NCBI GenBank assembly: GCA_934090685.1
Contig: CAKOJN010000004.1
Span: 1 to 64,000, forward strand
DNA length: 64,000 bases
Reading direction: 5' to 3'
Origin: an uncultured Bacilli bacterium
GTDB lineage: Bacteria; Bacillota_I; Bacilli_A; RF39; UBA660
The notes below the pieces were generated by a model that saw nothing but the letters and a program-made list of their open reading frames with translations, was not told the origin of the DNA and did not search any database. Positions 50,562-59,358 of the stretch are shown here, piece by piece; positions within the stretch are counted from its first letter, which is position 1, and each line of letters begins with the position of its first letter. A program made the translations under genes and the position numbers.

Positions 50562-51509
50562 TTATTCATCTTCAAGATTATCAATTTCTTCAAATAATTT
50601 ATCAACATTTTTACTAGGCAATAACATTGTATTACTTTTATTAATTTTAATTTCAAAAACATTTGATTCAGTTAACAACTCATCCCCATCAATACACCAA
50701 GAGGGAGGTATTTTATCAAACTCTAATTTTATATTATCAGTTTTAAAATATGTAAATCCTGGTATATCATTCATTTCTCTTCTTTTTAAATAATGAAGTG
50801 ATTTTATAATATCCCATTTATTTTTAATATCACATAATAATACTTCAAATTTATTATCATCTAATTTTACATCAGGATAAATATTTTGTACACCACCAAC
50901 TCTATTACTATTAGTAATAAATATAAATGAAACTCTTTTTTTATATGTTTGTCCATCAATAGTATATTTAATATCATAAAAATGTAAATTTTGTTTTAAC
51001 TGTTGAATTCCATACATTACATATGCTAGTCTTCCATACTTTTCTTTTAACTTTCTAGGAGTTGCATAAGAAATATCAACATAGGCACCTATACAAGCAA
51101 CATATACAAATGGATTATTGTTTATCAAGCACACATCTATATTTTTTTGAACACCATTTAATAGCATAACTATATTTTTTGAAGTATTTCCACTCATACC
51201 ATACATATGAGCAACATCATTAACACTACCAAGAGGCAAATGCCCAAGTAAAATAGGTTTTTTTCTTTCTATATTACCTGATATAACTTCATTTAAAGTA
51301 CCATCCCCACCAGCACATAATAGTAAATCTACATTCTTTAGTTTCTTTGTTATTTCCTTAGCATGACCTTTATATTCTGTATATATAATTTCAGTGTCAT
51401 ATTCATAATTTTCAAGTATTTTATATATTCTTTTCAAATCAAAACGATTTGTTAATTTACCACTATTAGGATTGTAAATAACAACACATTTTAGCATAAT
51501 TTTCCTCAC
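50562..51509 (-). CDS. Diacylglycerol/lipid kinase (DagK/YegS type)
   Basis: A 315-residue lipid kinase. YNPNSGK near residue 12 and LCAGGDGTLNEVISG near 62 are the nucleotide-binding motifs of the DAGK catalytic domain. LGHLPLGSVNDVAHMYGM follows, with Val in place of the common Thr/Arg after GS. A C-terminal beta domain contains the usual WCIDGDEL. The substrate may be diacylglycerol from lipoteichoic acid synthesis or another lipid. Confidence 0.88.
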   Translation of the reverse strand: MRKIMLKCVVIYNPNSGKLTNRFDLKRIYKILENYEYDTEIIYTEYKGHAKEITKKLKNVDLLLCAGGDGTLNEVISGNIERKKPILLGHLPLGSVNDVAHMYGMSGNTSKNIVMLLNGVQKNIDVCLINNNPFVYVACIGAYVDISYATPRKLKEKYGRLAYVMYGIQQLKQNLHFYDIKYTIDGQTYKKRVSFIFITNSNRVGGVQNIYPDVKLDDNKFEVLLCDIKNKWDIIKSLHYLKRREMNDIPGFTYFKTDNIKLEFDKIPPSWCIDGDELLTESNVFEIKINKSNTMLLPSKNVDKLFEEIDNLEDE

Positions 51510-51638
51510 TTTTTTCTATTGTAATTATTATATCACTTTTTATTAATTTATCAAATATAAATAAAATAAACATATTTTAAAATTTATTGTCAATAATATG
51601 AATAAATGGTGTATAATATTTGAATGGACGGAAAGCAT

Positions 51639-53747
51639 ATGAAAAAGAAAAAGCAAACAAAAAGGAGAAATAACAAGAAGAATTATCTAAAAATAACATT
51701 ATTGGCTATTTTATTTTTAATGTGCATTACTTTTGGTGGATTTGTGTATTATATTTATATTTCTGCACCAGAATTCAAAAGCAATTTACTATATAGAAAA
51801 GAATCATCAAATATATATGATTCAAAAGGTAACTTAATTGCTACAATCGGAACTGAAAGAAGACAATTAGTTAAATATGATGAATTACCACAAGTATTAA
51901 TAGATGCAATTATCGCTACAGAAGACTCTCGTTTCTTTGAACACGATGGATTTGATATTCCAAGATTCTTAAAAGCAGGAGTAGGTTATTTAAAAGGTGT
52001 AGATGCAGGTGGTGCAAGCACTCTTACAATGCAACTTTCTAAAAATACTTTCACTAGTACAGAAACAAAAGGATTTGATGGAATAGTTAGAAAATTTACG
52101 GATATTTATATGTCCATCTTTAAAATAGAAAAAGACTATTCAAAAGAAGAAATAATTGAATTTTATGTTAATGCTCCATATTTAGGCGCAGGTAGTTATG
52201 GTGTTGAACAAGCATCAAAAACATATTTTAATAAAGATGTCACTAATTTAAATTTAGTAGAAGCAGCAACCATAGCGGGAATGTTTCAAGCACCAGGAGA
52301 ATATGATCCATACATTAATCCAGAAAAAACAACAAAAAGAAAAAATGAAGTAATAGATTTAATGTTAAGACATGGATATATAACAGAAACAGAAGCAAAT
52401 CAAGCAAAAAAAATTAATGTAGAAAATATAGTCAAAAAAGTTAATAAAAACGTAAATAAATATCAAGGATATATTGATACTGTTATACAAGAAGTAATTG
52501 ATAGAACTGGTAATAATCCATACGAGGTATCTATGGATATCTATACAACTTTAGTTTCAGACAAACAAGATGTTATAGAAGACTTTTATAACAATTGGAA
52601 ATTTAAAGATAATAAAGTTCAAGTAGGTATCGGAGTAATAGATAATAATACAGGTTCTATTATCGCAGTAGGCGCAGGTAGAAATAAAAATAGTGCAATG
52701 TCACTTAATTATGCTACTCAAATAAAAAGACATCCCGGTAGTACAGCAAAACCATTATTTGATTATGGACCGGGTATTGAATACAAAAATTGGTCAACAT
52801 ATACTCCATTCATAGATAAACCTGTAAAATATACCGGTGGCGGAACAATGAGAAATGTTGATGGTAAATATCAAGGATTTTTAACTTTAGAACAATGCTT
52901 AGTAAGATCAAGAAACACATGTGCTTTACAAGCATTTCAACAATTAAGTAATTCAAAAATTGATAAATTTGTTACTTCTCTTGGAATCACACCAGAATAT
53001 TTAGGTAGTTCAAGATTTATAAACGAAGCACACTCTATTGGTGGATTTACCGGAGTAAGTCCTGTACAACTTGCTGATGCATATAGTGCTTTTGGTAATG
53101 GTGGGTATTATACTGAAGCACATACAATAAATAAAATTGTATATAAAAACGGCAACGAAGATGATGTTATAGACTTTAATTTTGAAAAGAAAAAAGTAAT
53201 GAAAGATACTACAGCTTATATGATTTCTCAAATGTTAAAAAAAGTAACAAGTTCTTCTATAAAAGTAGAAGGCAGTGAAATTTCAACAAAAACTGGTACA
53301 AGTAGTTATGATCCTAACACTTTAAAAAAATTAAAATTATCTAATAACGTAATACAAGATGCATGGACAGTTACATTTAGTAAAGATTATTCAATCGCAA
53401 TTTGGTATGGATATGATAATTTAACTAAAAAAACTTATAATACATCAAGTCATGCATGGAGCGAAAGAACAAAAATACAAAAAGCAATAGTTACTAAAAT
53501 AATGGAAAAGAATTCAACATTCGATATTCCATCTGGAATAGTTAAAGCAAGAGTTGTAGTTGGTACTAATCCGCCTAAATTGCCAAACTCTTCTACTCCT
53601 TCATCAAAAATTCAAACACATTTATTTGTAAAAGGAACAGAACCAACATCAACAGTATATTATTCACCAAAAACTGAAACAAAATCAAATGATAGTGAAG
53701 AAATAACAGAAGAAGAAATAGAAATACCAGATATTTTGGAACCTTAG
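51639..53747 (+). CDS. Class A penicillin-binding protein (PBP1A type)
   Basis: A 702-residue bifunctional peptidoglycan synthase. After a Lys-rich cytoplasmic start and one membrane segment (about 18-42), a GT51 transglycosylase domain contains EDSRFFEHDGFD (catalytic Glu), GGASTLTMQL and KEEIIEFYVN. The transpeptidase domain has STAKP (active Ser), SRN and KTG (in STKTGTSS). The C terminus is Thr/Ser/Pro-rich and acidic. I prefer ATG 51639 because GGAAAG precedes it; ATG 51624 would be almost at the transcription start after TATAAT at 51611. Followed by the sortase gene on the same strand. Confidence 0.93.
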   Translation: MKKKKQTKRRNNKKNYLKITLLAILFLMCITFGGFVYYIYISAPEFKSNLLYRKESSNIYDSKGNLIATIGTERRQLVKYDELPQVLIDAIIATEDSRFFEHDGFDIPRFLKAGVGYLKGVDAGGASTLTMQLSKNTFTSTETKGFDGIVRKFTDIYMSIFKIEKDYSKEEIIEFYVNAPYLGAGSYGVEQASKTYFNKDVTNLNLVEAATIAGMFQAPGEYDPYINPEKTTKRKNEVIDLMLRHGYITETEANQAKKINVENIVKKVNKNVNKYQGYIDTVIQEVIDRTGNNPYEVSMDIYTTLVSDKQDVIEDFYNNWKFKDNKVQVGIGVIDNNTGSIIAVGAGRNKNSAMSLNYATQIKRHPGSTAKPLFDYGPGIEYKNWSTYTPFIDKPVKYTGGGTMRNVDGKYQGFLTLEQCLVRSRNTCALQAFQQLSNSKIDKFVTSLGITPEYLGSSRFINEAHSIGGFTGVSPVQLADAYSAFGNGGYYTEAHTINKIVYKNGNEDDVIDFNFEKKKVMKDTTAYMISQMLKKVTSSSIKVEGSEISTKTGTSSYDPNTLKKLKLSNNVIQDAWTVTFSKDYSIAIWYGYDNLTKKTYNTSSHAWSERTKIQKAIVTKIMEKNSTFDIPSGIVKARVVVGTNPPKLPNSSTPSSKIQTHLFVKGTEPTSTVYYSPKTETKSNDSEEITEEEIEIPDILEP

Positions 53748-53784
53748 TATTTATTTATTAAATAATTTATAGTATACTTAACTT

Positions 53785-54612
53785 ATGACAAGAGTAAGAA
53801 AAGTAAGAAAATTAAAAAAGAAAAATTGTGTACTAGCACTTTTACTAATTATAAGTACTGCTGCATTTGTATATTCAGCAATTAATCTTATAAATTGGCA
53901 AAAAGATAATAAGATTACAAATGACAATATAAATGATATAAATGGACAAACAACAATAACAACTTCTACACAGGGAGAAGCAGTTAATTCTGAAAACGAA
54001 CCTAAAGATAGTATATACTGGTCATACATGAAAACTGATTTAATAAATGTAGATTTTACTGAATTAAAAAAGAAAAACAGTGATACCAAAGGTTGGATTC
54101 AAGTGCTTGGAACTAATATTAATTATCCATTTGTACAATCGAAAGACAATAAATATTATTTAACAAGATCATTTGATAAGAAATATACTGATGCAGGATG
54201 GGTATTCTTAGACTACAGAAACAATATTGATAATTTAAGTAAAAATAATATAATATACGCTCATGCAAGAAAAGATAAAACGATGTTTGGAACATTAAAA
54301 AACACTTTAAAAAAAGATTGGTATGATAATAAAAATAATCATATAATTAAAATATCAACTGAAAAAGAAAATACTTTATGGCAAGTATTTAGTGTATATC
54401 ATATAGAGACAGAAAATTACTACATACAAACAAACTTTAATACTGATAAAGAATTTAAAGAATTTGCAAATAAATTAAAGAAAAGATCAACATATTATTT
54501 TAATGCTAATATAAGCGAAAAGGATACTTTATTAACTTTATCAACTTGTTTCAATAAAAAAGAGAAAATGGTTCTCCACGCAAAACTATTAAAGAAGGAA
54601 AAAAGAAATTAG
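53785..54612 (+). CDS. Class B sortase with Arg-to-Lys change
   Basis: A 275-residue cysteine transpeptidase. An N-terminal membrane anchor (about 15-35) and a Thr/Asn linker precede a class B sortase domain (about 90-270), with GWIQVLGTNINYPFVQ typical of SrtB-like enzymes. The catalytic His160 is in IYAHARK and Cys255 in LSTCFN. Where the third catalytic residue, Arg, is expected (ER.VLHAKL in relatives) this protein has Lys261 (EKMVLHAKL). Sortases B anchor proteins to peptidoglycan or pili; no substrate with a sorting signal was noticed in the window. It lies 37 bp after the PBP gene. Confidence 0.85.
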   Translation: MTRVRKVRKLKKKNCVLALLLIISTAAFVYSAINLINWQKDNKITNDNINDINGQTTITTSTQGEAVNSENEPKDSIYWSYMKTDLINVDFTELKKKNSDTKGWIQVLGTNINYPFVQSKDNKYYLTRSFDKKYTDAGWVFLDYRNNIDNLSKNNIIYAHARKDKTMFGTLKNTLKKDWYDNKNNHIIKISTEKENTLWQVFSVYHIETENYYIQTNFNTDKEFKEFANKLKKRSTYYFNANISEKDTLLTLSTCFNKKEKMVLHAKLLKKEKRN

Positions 54613-54633
54613 TCATGCTAATTTTCTTTTTTT
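54604..54633. terminator. Bidirectional terminator between sortase and RluA genes
   Basis: AAATTAG (54606-54612) pairs with CTAATTT (54618-54624) around TCATG, with T run on the plus side; it spans both stop codons. Confidence 0.7.
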
Positions 54634-55265
54634 ATAAGTTCAAAATATTTATTAGGAATATTTAATTCGATACTAATTAATTCTTTAGTTATTGGATGAT
54701 TAAAGCATATTTTATAAGCAAACAAAAACATATATTTAAAATTATCTTTAAGGCCATACTTTTTATCGCCAACTATAGGAGTATTATTATCTTTCATATG
54801 TACTCTAATTTGATTCTTTCTACCAGTTTTAAGAGTTATTTCTAACATAGAATATTTATTATTAGACATAATCCTTTTATATTCAGTAATTGCATATTTA
54901 CCATTTCTATCATTAGAACTATACGTATATAATGATTTAGTTTCTTTTAAATATGATTTTATTACTCCATTATCTTTAGTAGTACCATGAACAATAGAAA
55001 TATATTTTCGAGTTACTTTATCCCATGAATTCTGTAATATATATTTTGCTTTTTCACTCTTAGCAAAAACTACTATACCACAAGTATCTTTATCAAGCCT
55101 ATTAACAATAAAAACTTTTTGATTCTTCTTATGTAAATAGTTATACACTTCACTATATAAATTTCTTTCGTTTTTAGAAGTATTAATAGTTAACATATTA
55201 CTAGGTTTATTTATAAGCAACAAATGTTTATCTTCATAAACAATATTTAATTTATTATTTCTCAT
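54618..55265 (-). CDS. RluA-family pseudouridine synthase
   Basis: A 215-residue pseudouridine synthase. The catalytic motif VNRLDKDTCGIVVFAK (catalytic Asp in RLDKDT) is near residue 55, and the RNA-binding LKTGRKNQIRVHM near 150. It lacks the N-terminal S4 domain found in RluD, so it resembles short RluA/RluC-type members. Target RNA and position cannot be fixed from sequence. It overlaps the ZIP transporter gene by 4 bp. Confidence 0.9.
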   Translation of the reverse strand: MRNNKLNIVYEDKHLLLINKPSNMLTINTSKNERNLYSEVYNYLHKKNQKVFIVNRLDKDTCGIVVFAKSEKAKYILQNSWDKVTRKYISIVHGTTKDNGVIKSYLKETKSLYTYSSNDRNGKYAITEYKRIMSNNKYSMLEITLKTGRKNQIRVHMKDNNTPIVGDKKYGLKDNFKYMFLFAYKICFNHPITKELISIELNIPNKYFELIKKEN

Positions 55266-55972
55266 AATAATTGACTCAAAGCAACAAGAATAACCCCACT
55301 GATTAATCCAAGTTGTAACTCCTTTTTCTTAATATTTTCTTTTACTTCACATAGTAATTCAAAGAGAGCAATATATATCAACATACCAAGGGTTATAGAA
55401 ATTAATGCACATAAAATACTACTATTAAGTGTAATTTTAAATATATTTAACAAAATTATGCCAATTATACTAGATAATGATAAACCTATCATTAATAATG
55501 CTTTAACTTTTTTATTCTTAATCATAGTAGATATTTGTATACCAAGTGGTATATTATGGAAAGAAACACCTATTGCCATAATAACACCCATACCAAGAGT
55601 TGTAAGACTAGTTGTATATATTGCCGTTGATTCTATTATGTTATGAATAAATAATGCCACAAATGATATTAAACCAATATGTTCCATATGATCTTTTTTA
55701 TTAGAATCGTGATCATGATCAGGAATAAAATAATCAAGTAATTTAAGTATAATAATTCCAATTAATACAAATATTAATATTACAAATTTATTATCAATAA
55801 GTTCCAAACATTCTGGAAGTAAATCGAATATTATTAAACCAAATATAACTATAAACGAAAAACCTAATGAAAATGTCACTAGCTTATTATTATTTTTTAA
55901 TATTACAGTTATTATATATCCAATTAAAAATGATAAACCAGAAAGTATAGTAACTAAACATGCAATACTCAT
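55262..55972 (-). CDS. ZIP-family metal transporter
   Basis: A 236-residue protein with eight membrane segments. The metal-binding helices are recognisable: LFIHNIIESTAIYTTSL and VSFHNIPLGIQIS. A His/Asp-rich loop (PDHDHDSNKKDHMEH, about 85-100) between segments 3 and 4 is typical of ZIP proteins. It probably imports Zn2+ or another divalent cation. Followed by the RluA-family gene in the same operon. Confidence 0.9.
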   Translation of the reverse strand: MSIACLVTILSGLSFLIGYIITVILKNNNKLVTFSLGFSFIVIFGLIIFDLLPECLELIDNKFVILIFVLIGIIILKLLDYFIPDHDHDSNKKDHMEHIGLISFVALFIHNIIESTAIYTTSLTTLGMGVIMAIGVSFHNIPLGIQISTMIKNKKVKALLMIGLSLSSIIGIILLNIFKITLNSSILCALISITLGMLIYIALFELLCEVKENIKKKELQLGLISGVILVALSQLL

Positions 55973-56057
55973 AAAATCACTTCCATGAAGATTATATCAT
56001 AAGAATTAAATTTTACAAAGGATTAACATTTATCATTAAATATATTATAATTAAATT

Positions 56058-56774
56058 ATGAAGAAAATTGATGAATTACAAAATATGATAGACAGTTCTA
56101 ACAAGATAGTATTTTTTGGAGGAGCCGGTGTTTCAACAGAAAGCGGTATTAAAGATTTTAGAAGCAAAGATGGACTATATAATATGAAATATAAATATCC
56201 ACCTGAATTAATGTTAAGTAGTACTTTCTTTTATCAAAATACAGAAGAATTTTATAAATTTTATAAAGATAAATTAAATTGTCTAAACTGTGAACCAAAT
56301 ATTGTTCATAAATATTTAGCAAAATTAGAAAAAAATGGTAAATTAATTGGTATAATAACTCAAAATATTGATGGATTGCACACAAAAGCAGGAAATAAAA
56401 AAGTTTATGAATTACATGGTACTATTTATAGTAACCATTGTATAAAATGTAAAAAGTTTTTTGATGCAAAATATGTATTTGAAAGCAAAAATATTCCAAA
56501 GTGTGACTGCGGTGGGATAATAAAACCAGACGTAGTATTATATGGTGAAATGCTTGATAATAATACATTAAACACATCAATAGATTTAATAAGCAACTCT
56601 GACATGCTTATAGTCGCAGGTACTTCTCTTCTTGTAGAACCAGCAAGTAGTTTAATTAGATATTTCAAAGGAAAATATTTAGTAATATTAAATAGAAGCA
56701 ATACTAAATATTGTGACATTGCCTCTCTAGTTATAAATGATTCACTAGGTAATATATTTAAACAGTTGAAATAA
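56058..56774 (+). CDS. Sir2-family NAD-dependent protein deacylase
   Basis: A 238-residue sirtuin that removes acetyl or other acyl groups from lysines using NAD+. GGAGVSTESGIKDFR (about 20-34) and TQNIDGLHTKAG are the NAD-binding motifs, His in YELHGT is catalytic, and a zinc site is formed by CIKCKK and CDCGG. Length is typical of CobB-like class U/III enzymes. Since this organism makes acetyl-phosphate by phosphoketolase, chemical lysine acetylation may be a target, an inference. Confidence 0.93.
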   Translation: MKKIDELQNMIDSSNKIVFFGGAGVSTESGIKDFRSKDGLYNMKYKYPPELMLSSTFFYQNTEEFYKFYKDKLNCLNCEPNIVHKYLAKLEKNGKLIGIITQNIDGLHTKAGNKKVYELHGTIYSNHCIKCKKFFDAKYVFESKNIPKCDCGGIIKPDVVLYGEMLDNNTLNTSIDLISNSDMLIVAGTSLLVEPASSLIRYFKGKYLVILNRSNTKYCDIASLVINDSLGNIFKQLK

Positions 56775-56780
56775 ATGTTT

Positions 56781-57299
56781 TTATTTTAATAAATTTCCTA
56801 TTATTCCATATGATAAAAGCATCATAATTATACTTGCCATAATAATTCCAAGCATTATTGCTATAAATGATTTCTTTTTATTCATTTCAAGAACTGCCGC
56901 TATTAAACACCCTGTCCATGCGCCAGTCCCAGGAAGTGGTATACCTACAAATAATACTAATCCAAAATATCCATATTTTTCTATCTTATCTTTGTTCTTA
57001 TCAACTTTATTATTTAACCATTTGGATATTTTCTTAAATAAATTTACTTTACTAGTTTCCATCCATTTTAATATTTTAGAAATAAATAACAATATTAAAG
57101 GAACTGGTAAAGTATTACCAATTATCGCAGCAATATAACCATTAAGAGGTTTAAGTCCAATTAATGATGCTGCTAATATTCCACCTCTTAACTCTAATAT
57201 TGGTAGTATTGATATTATAAAAACTAATAATTCTTTTCCATACTTAAGTGAAAGTAATCCACCAAATGAATCTATTATTGTATTAACTATATTCTCCAT
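56781..57299 (-). CDS. Small multidrug export-like membrane protein (COG2426)
   Basis: A 172-residue protein with four or five membrane segments. ILPILELRGGILAASLIGL and GIPLPGTGAWTGCLIAAVLE are signatures of the family annotated as putative small multi-drug export proteins; experimental support for drug export is thin. Single gene convergent with the sirtuin gene and divergent from murI. Confidence 0.85.
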   Translation of the reverse strand: MENIVNTIIDSFGGLLSLKYGKELLVFIISILPILELRGGILAASLIGLKPLNGYIAAIIGNTLPVPLILLFISKILKWMETSKVNLFKKISKWLNNKVDKNKDKIEKYGYFGLVLFVGIPLPGTGAWTGCLIAAVLEMNKKKSFIAIMLGIIMASIIMMLLSYGIIGNLLK

Positions 57300-57432
57300 A
57301 ATTTCTCCTAATTAAATTTATTAATTTTTTAAATCACTATTACTATTATTGTAACATTTATATATTATAAAATAAATATTTATTACAATTATAGACATAA
57401 TATTATGATATAATTAGTAAGAGAGGTTTTTT

Positions 57433-58146
57433 ATGAATAAAAATGAAATCGGTATATTTGATTCTGGAATTGGTGGAATCACTATATTAAATGAATTAAA
57501 AAAAATATTACCTAATGAAAATTTTATATATTATGCAGACTCAAAAAATAATCCATATGGAAACAAATCTTTAAATGAATTATTTAAAATAGTATGTGAT
57601 ATTGTAGATAAGCTATTAAAAAGAAATGTAAAATTAATTGTAATTGCTTGTAATACCGCTACTACAAGATGTATTAATATGTTAAGAGAAAAATATAAAA
57701 ATGTTATTTTTGTAGGAACTGAACCTGCTATTAAAGTAGCATGCGATAAAAATTTTAAAAATACTATCGTTATGGCAACTCCTGGTACTATAAATACAGA
57801 AAGGATGCATCAATTAGTTGATAATAACATAAAAGACAATCAAAATGTTTATTTAATACCATGTGAAGGTCTTGCTGACACTATTGAATTCAAAACAGAA
57901 AAAGAAGTAGAAATTAAAGTTAATGAATTATTAACACCTTATAAAGACAAAGATATAGATTCAATAGTTCTTGGATGCACACACTATCCATATGCAAAAA
58001 AATTTATAAAAAACATATTTCCTAACGCTACATTAATTGATGGTAATCATGGTGTATCAAAACAAGTTAAAAGAATGTTAAAAGAACATGATTTATTAAA
58101 TAACAGTAATAAAAAAGGCAATGTTCAAATCATTTTTAACAAATAA
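57433..58146 (+). CDS. murI: Glutamate racemase
   Basis: A 237-residue enzyme that makes D-glutamate for peptidoglycan. IFDSGIGGITILNELKK near the start, catalytic Cys in IACNTATTR (near 74) and the second catalytic Cys in LGCTHYPYA (near 178) are intact. It is slightly shorter than typical. GAGAGG precedes the ATG. It converges with ddl, giving a local cluster of cell-wall precursor genes (murI, ddl, murF). Confidence 0.94.
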   Translation: MNKNEIGIFDSGIGGITILNELKKILPNENFIYYADSKNNPYGNKSLNELFKIVCDIVDKLLKRNVKLIVIACNTATTRCINMLREKYKNVIFVGTEPAIKVACDKNFKNTIVMATPGTINTERMHQLVDNNIKDNQNVYLIPCEGLADTIEFKTEKEVEIKVNELLTPYKDKDIDSIVLGCTHYPYAKKFIKNIFPNATLIDGNHGVSKQVKRMLKEHDLLNNSNKKGNVQIIFNK

Positions 58147-58147
58147 A

Positions 58148-58180
58148 AAAGGACTAACTCTTTAATCCTTTAAGTCCTTT
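58148..58180. terminator. Terminator overlapping the end of ddl
   Basis: AAAGGACT (58148-58155) pairs with AGTCCTTT (58173-58180). On the minus strand the 3' arm is followed by TTTATTT. One arm is coding sequence of ddl; on the other side it lies just after the murI stop. Confidence 0.7.
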
Positions 58181-59347
58181 ACAACCTTTAGAACCATTAA
58201 ATCCTTCTAAGATATTTGATTCAAAAGACATTGTTTTCTTTTGTTTATTTTTGTATTCCTTAATAGCAATAGAAATCATTTCATCTAATAATTCAGAATA
58301 TTTTAATCCTGCTTCTTTCCATAAATAGAATGACAAGCTTCCTGGACATGTATTTGGTTCATTTACATAGAATTTTTTAGTTTTAGAATCTATTAAATAA
58401 TCAATTCTACAAACGCCGCTTAAATTAAATAGTTTGAAAACCTTTTTAGAAGTTTCACTAATATCATCAGTTAATTTTTTAGATATTCTAGCAGGTATAA
58501 TTCTATTAGTAGATGCCATACCTTTAGATGATGTTTTGCTTCCCTTAGAGCCACTTAAATATTTATCATTATAACTTAATATTTCATCAAGTCCCATAAC
58601 CTCTTCTAATGGGGTAACACGTTGAAATTCATAATTACCAAGTACACTTGAGTTTACCTCAATCAAATTATCAACTGCTTTTTCAACAACAATTTTATTA
58701 TCATAAGAAATTGCTTCATCTATAGCACTTTCTAAATCTTTTTCACTTTTAACGTATGTTATGCCTACACTGCTTCCTAAAGTAGCAGGTTTTACAACAA
58801 CTGGATAACCTAGTTTCTTAATATTATTTATTATACTAGATTTATCTTCAACATATTCATTATCAAAAAACCACGTATAATCAACAATTGGGATCCCTGC
58901 GCTTGCCATAACTTGTTTCATAATTACCTTATCTTGACCAATCGCACTTCCAATTACATGTGAACCAACATATGGTATTCCAATTGTTTCTAATAGTCCT
59001 GCTAAAGTACCATCTTCAATATTATTTCCATGTACAACCGGAAGAATTATATCAACATCAGTTACATTTTTTCTAAACAAACCAGTTGTTTTTTGTAAAA
59101 AGAATCCTTTCTCTGTTTTATATAAATTTACTTTTGAAACATATTTCTTATTATTTTCAAAATCCTTATAAAATTCCACTTCCATTAAAGGATGACCAGT
59201 ATACCATATTTTATTCTTAGCAATATAAATAGGAATTATTTCATACTTATCTTTATTTAAATTCTCCATTGCTTGAATTGCAGAAATAATACTTACTTCA
59301 TGCTCTACTGTTTGTCCTCCAAAAATTACACCAACTTTTATTTTCAT
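58154..59347 (-). CDS. ddl: D-alanine--D-alanine ligase
   Basis: A 397-residue ATP-grasp ligase that joins two D-Ala for the peptidoglycan pentapeptide. VIFGGQTVEHEVSIISA is the N-terminal substrate motif, PVVVKPATLGSSVGI the ATP-grasp segment, and INEPNTCPGSLSF-like NEPNTCPGSLSFYLW the end of the active site. It is longer than usual because of a Gly/Lys-rich tail (GFNGSKGCKGLKGLKS), whose last codons are part of the terminator hairpin. Last gene of the hydrolase-murF-ddl operon, 11 bp after murF. Confidence 0.92.
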   Translation of the reverse strand: MKIKVGVIFGGQTVEHEVSIISAIQAMENLNKDKYEIIPIYIAKNKIWYTGHPLMEVEFYKDFENNKKYVSKVNLYKTEKGFFLQKTTGLFRKNVTDVDIILPVVHGNNIEDGTLAGLLETIGIPYVGSHVIGSAIGQDKVIMKQVMASAGIPIVDYTWFFDNEYVEDKSSIINNIKKLGYPVVVKPATLGSSVGITYVKSEKDLESAIDEAISYDNKIVVEKAVDNLIEVNSSVLGNYEFQRVTPLEEVMGLDEILSYNDKYLSGSKGSKTSSKGMASTNRIIPARISKKLTDDISETSKKVFKLFNLSGVCRIDYLIDSKTKKFYVNEPNTCPGSLSFYLWKEAGLKYSELLDEMISIAIKEYKNKQKKTMSFESNILEGFNGSKGCKGLKGLKS

Positions 59348-59358
59348 AATATTTCCTC

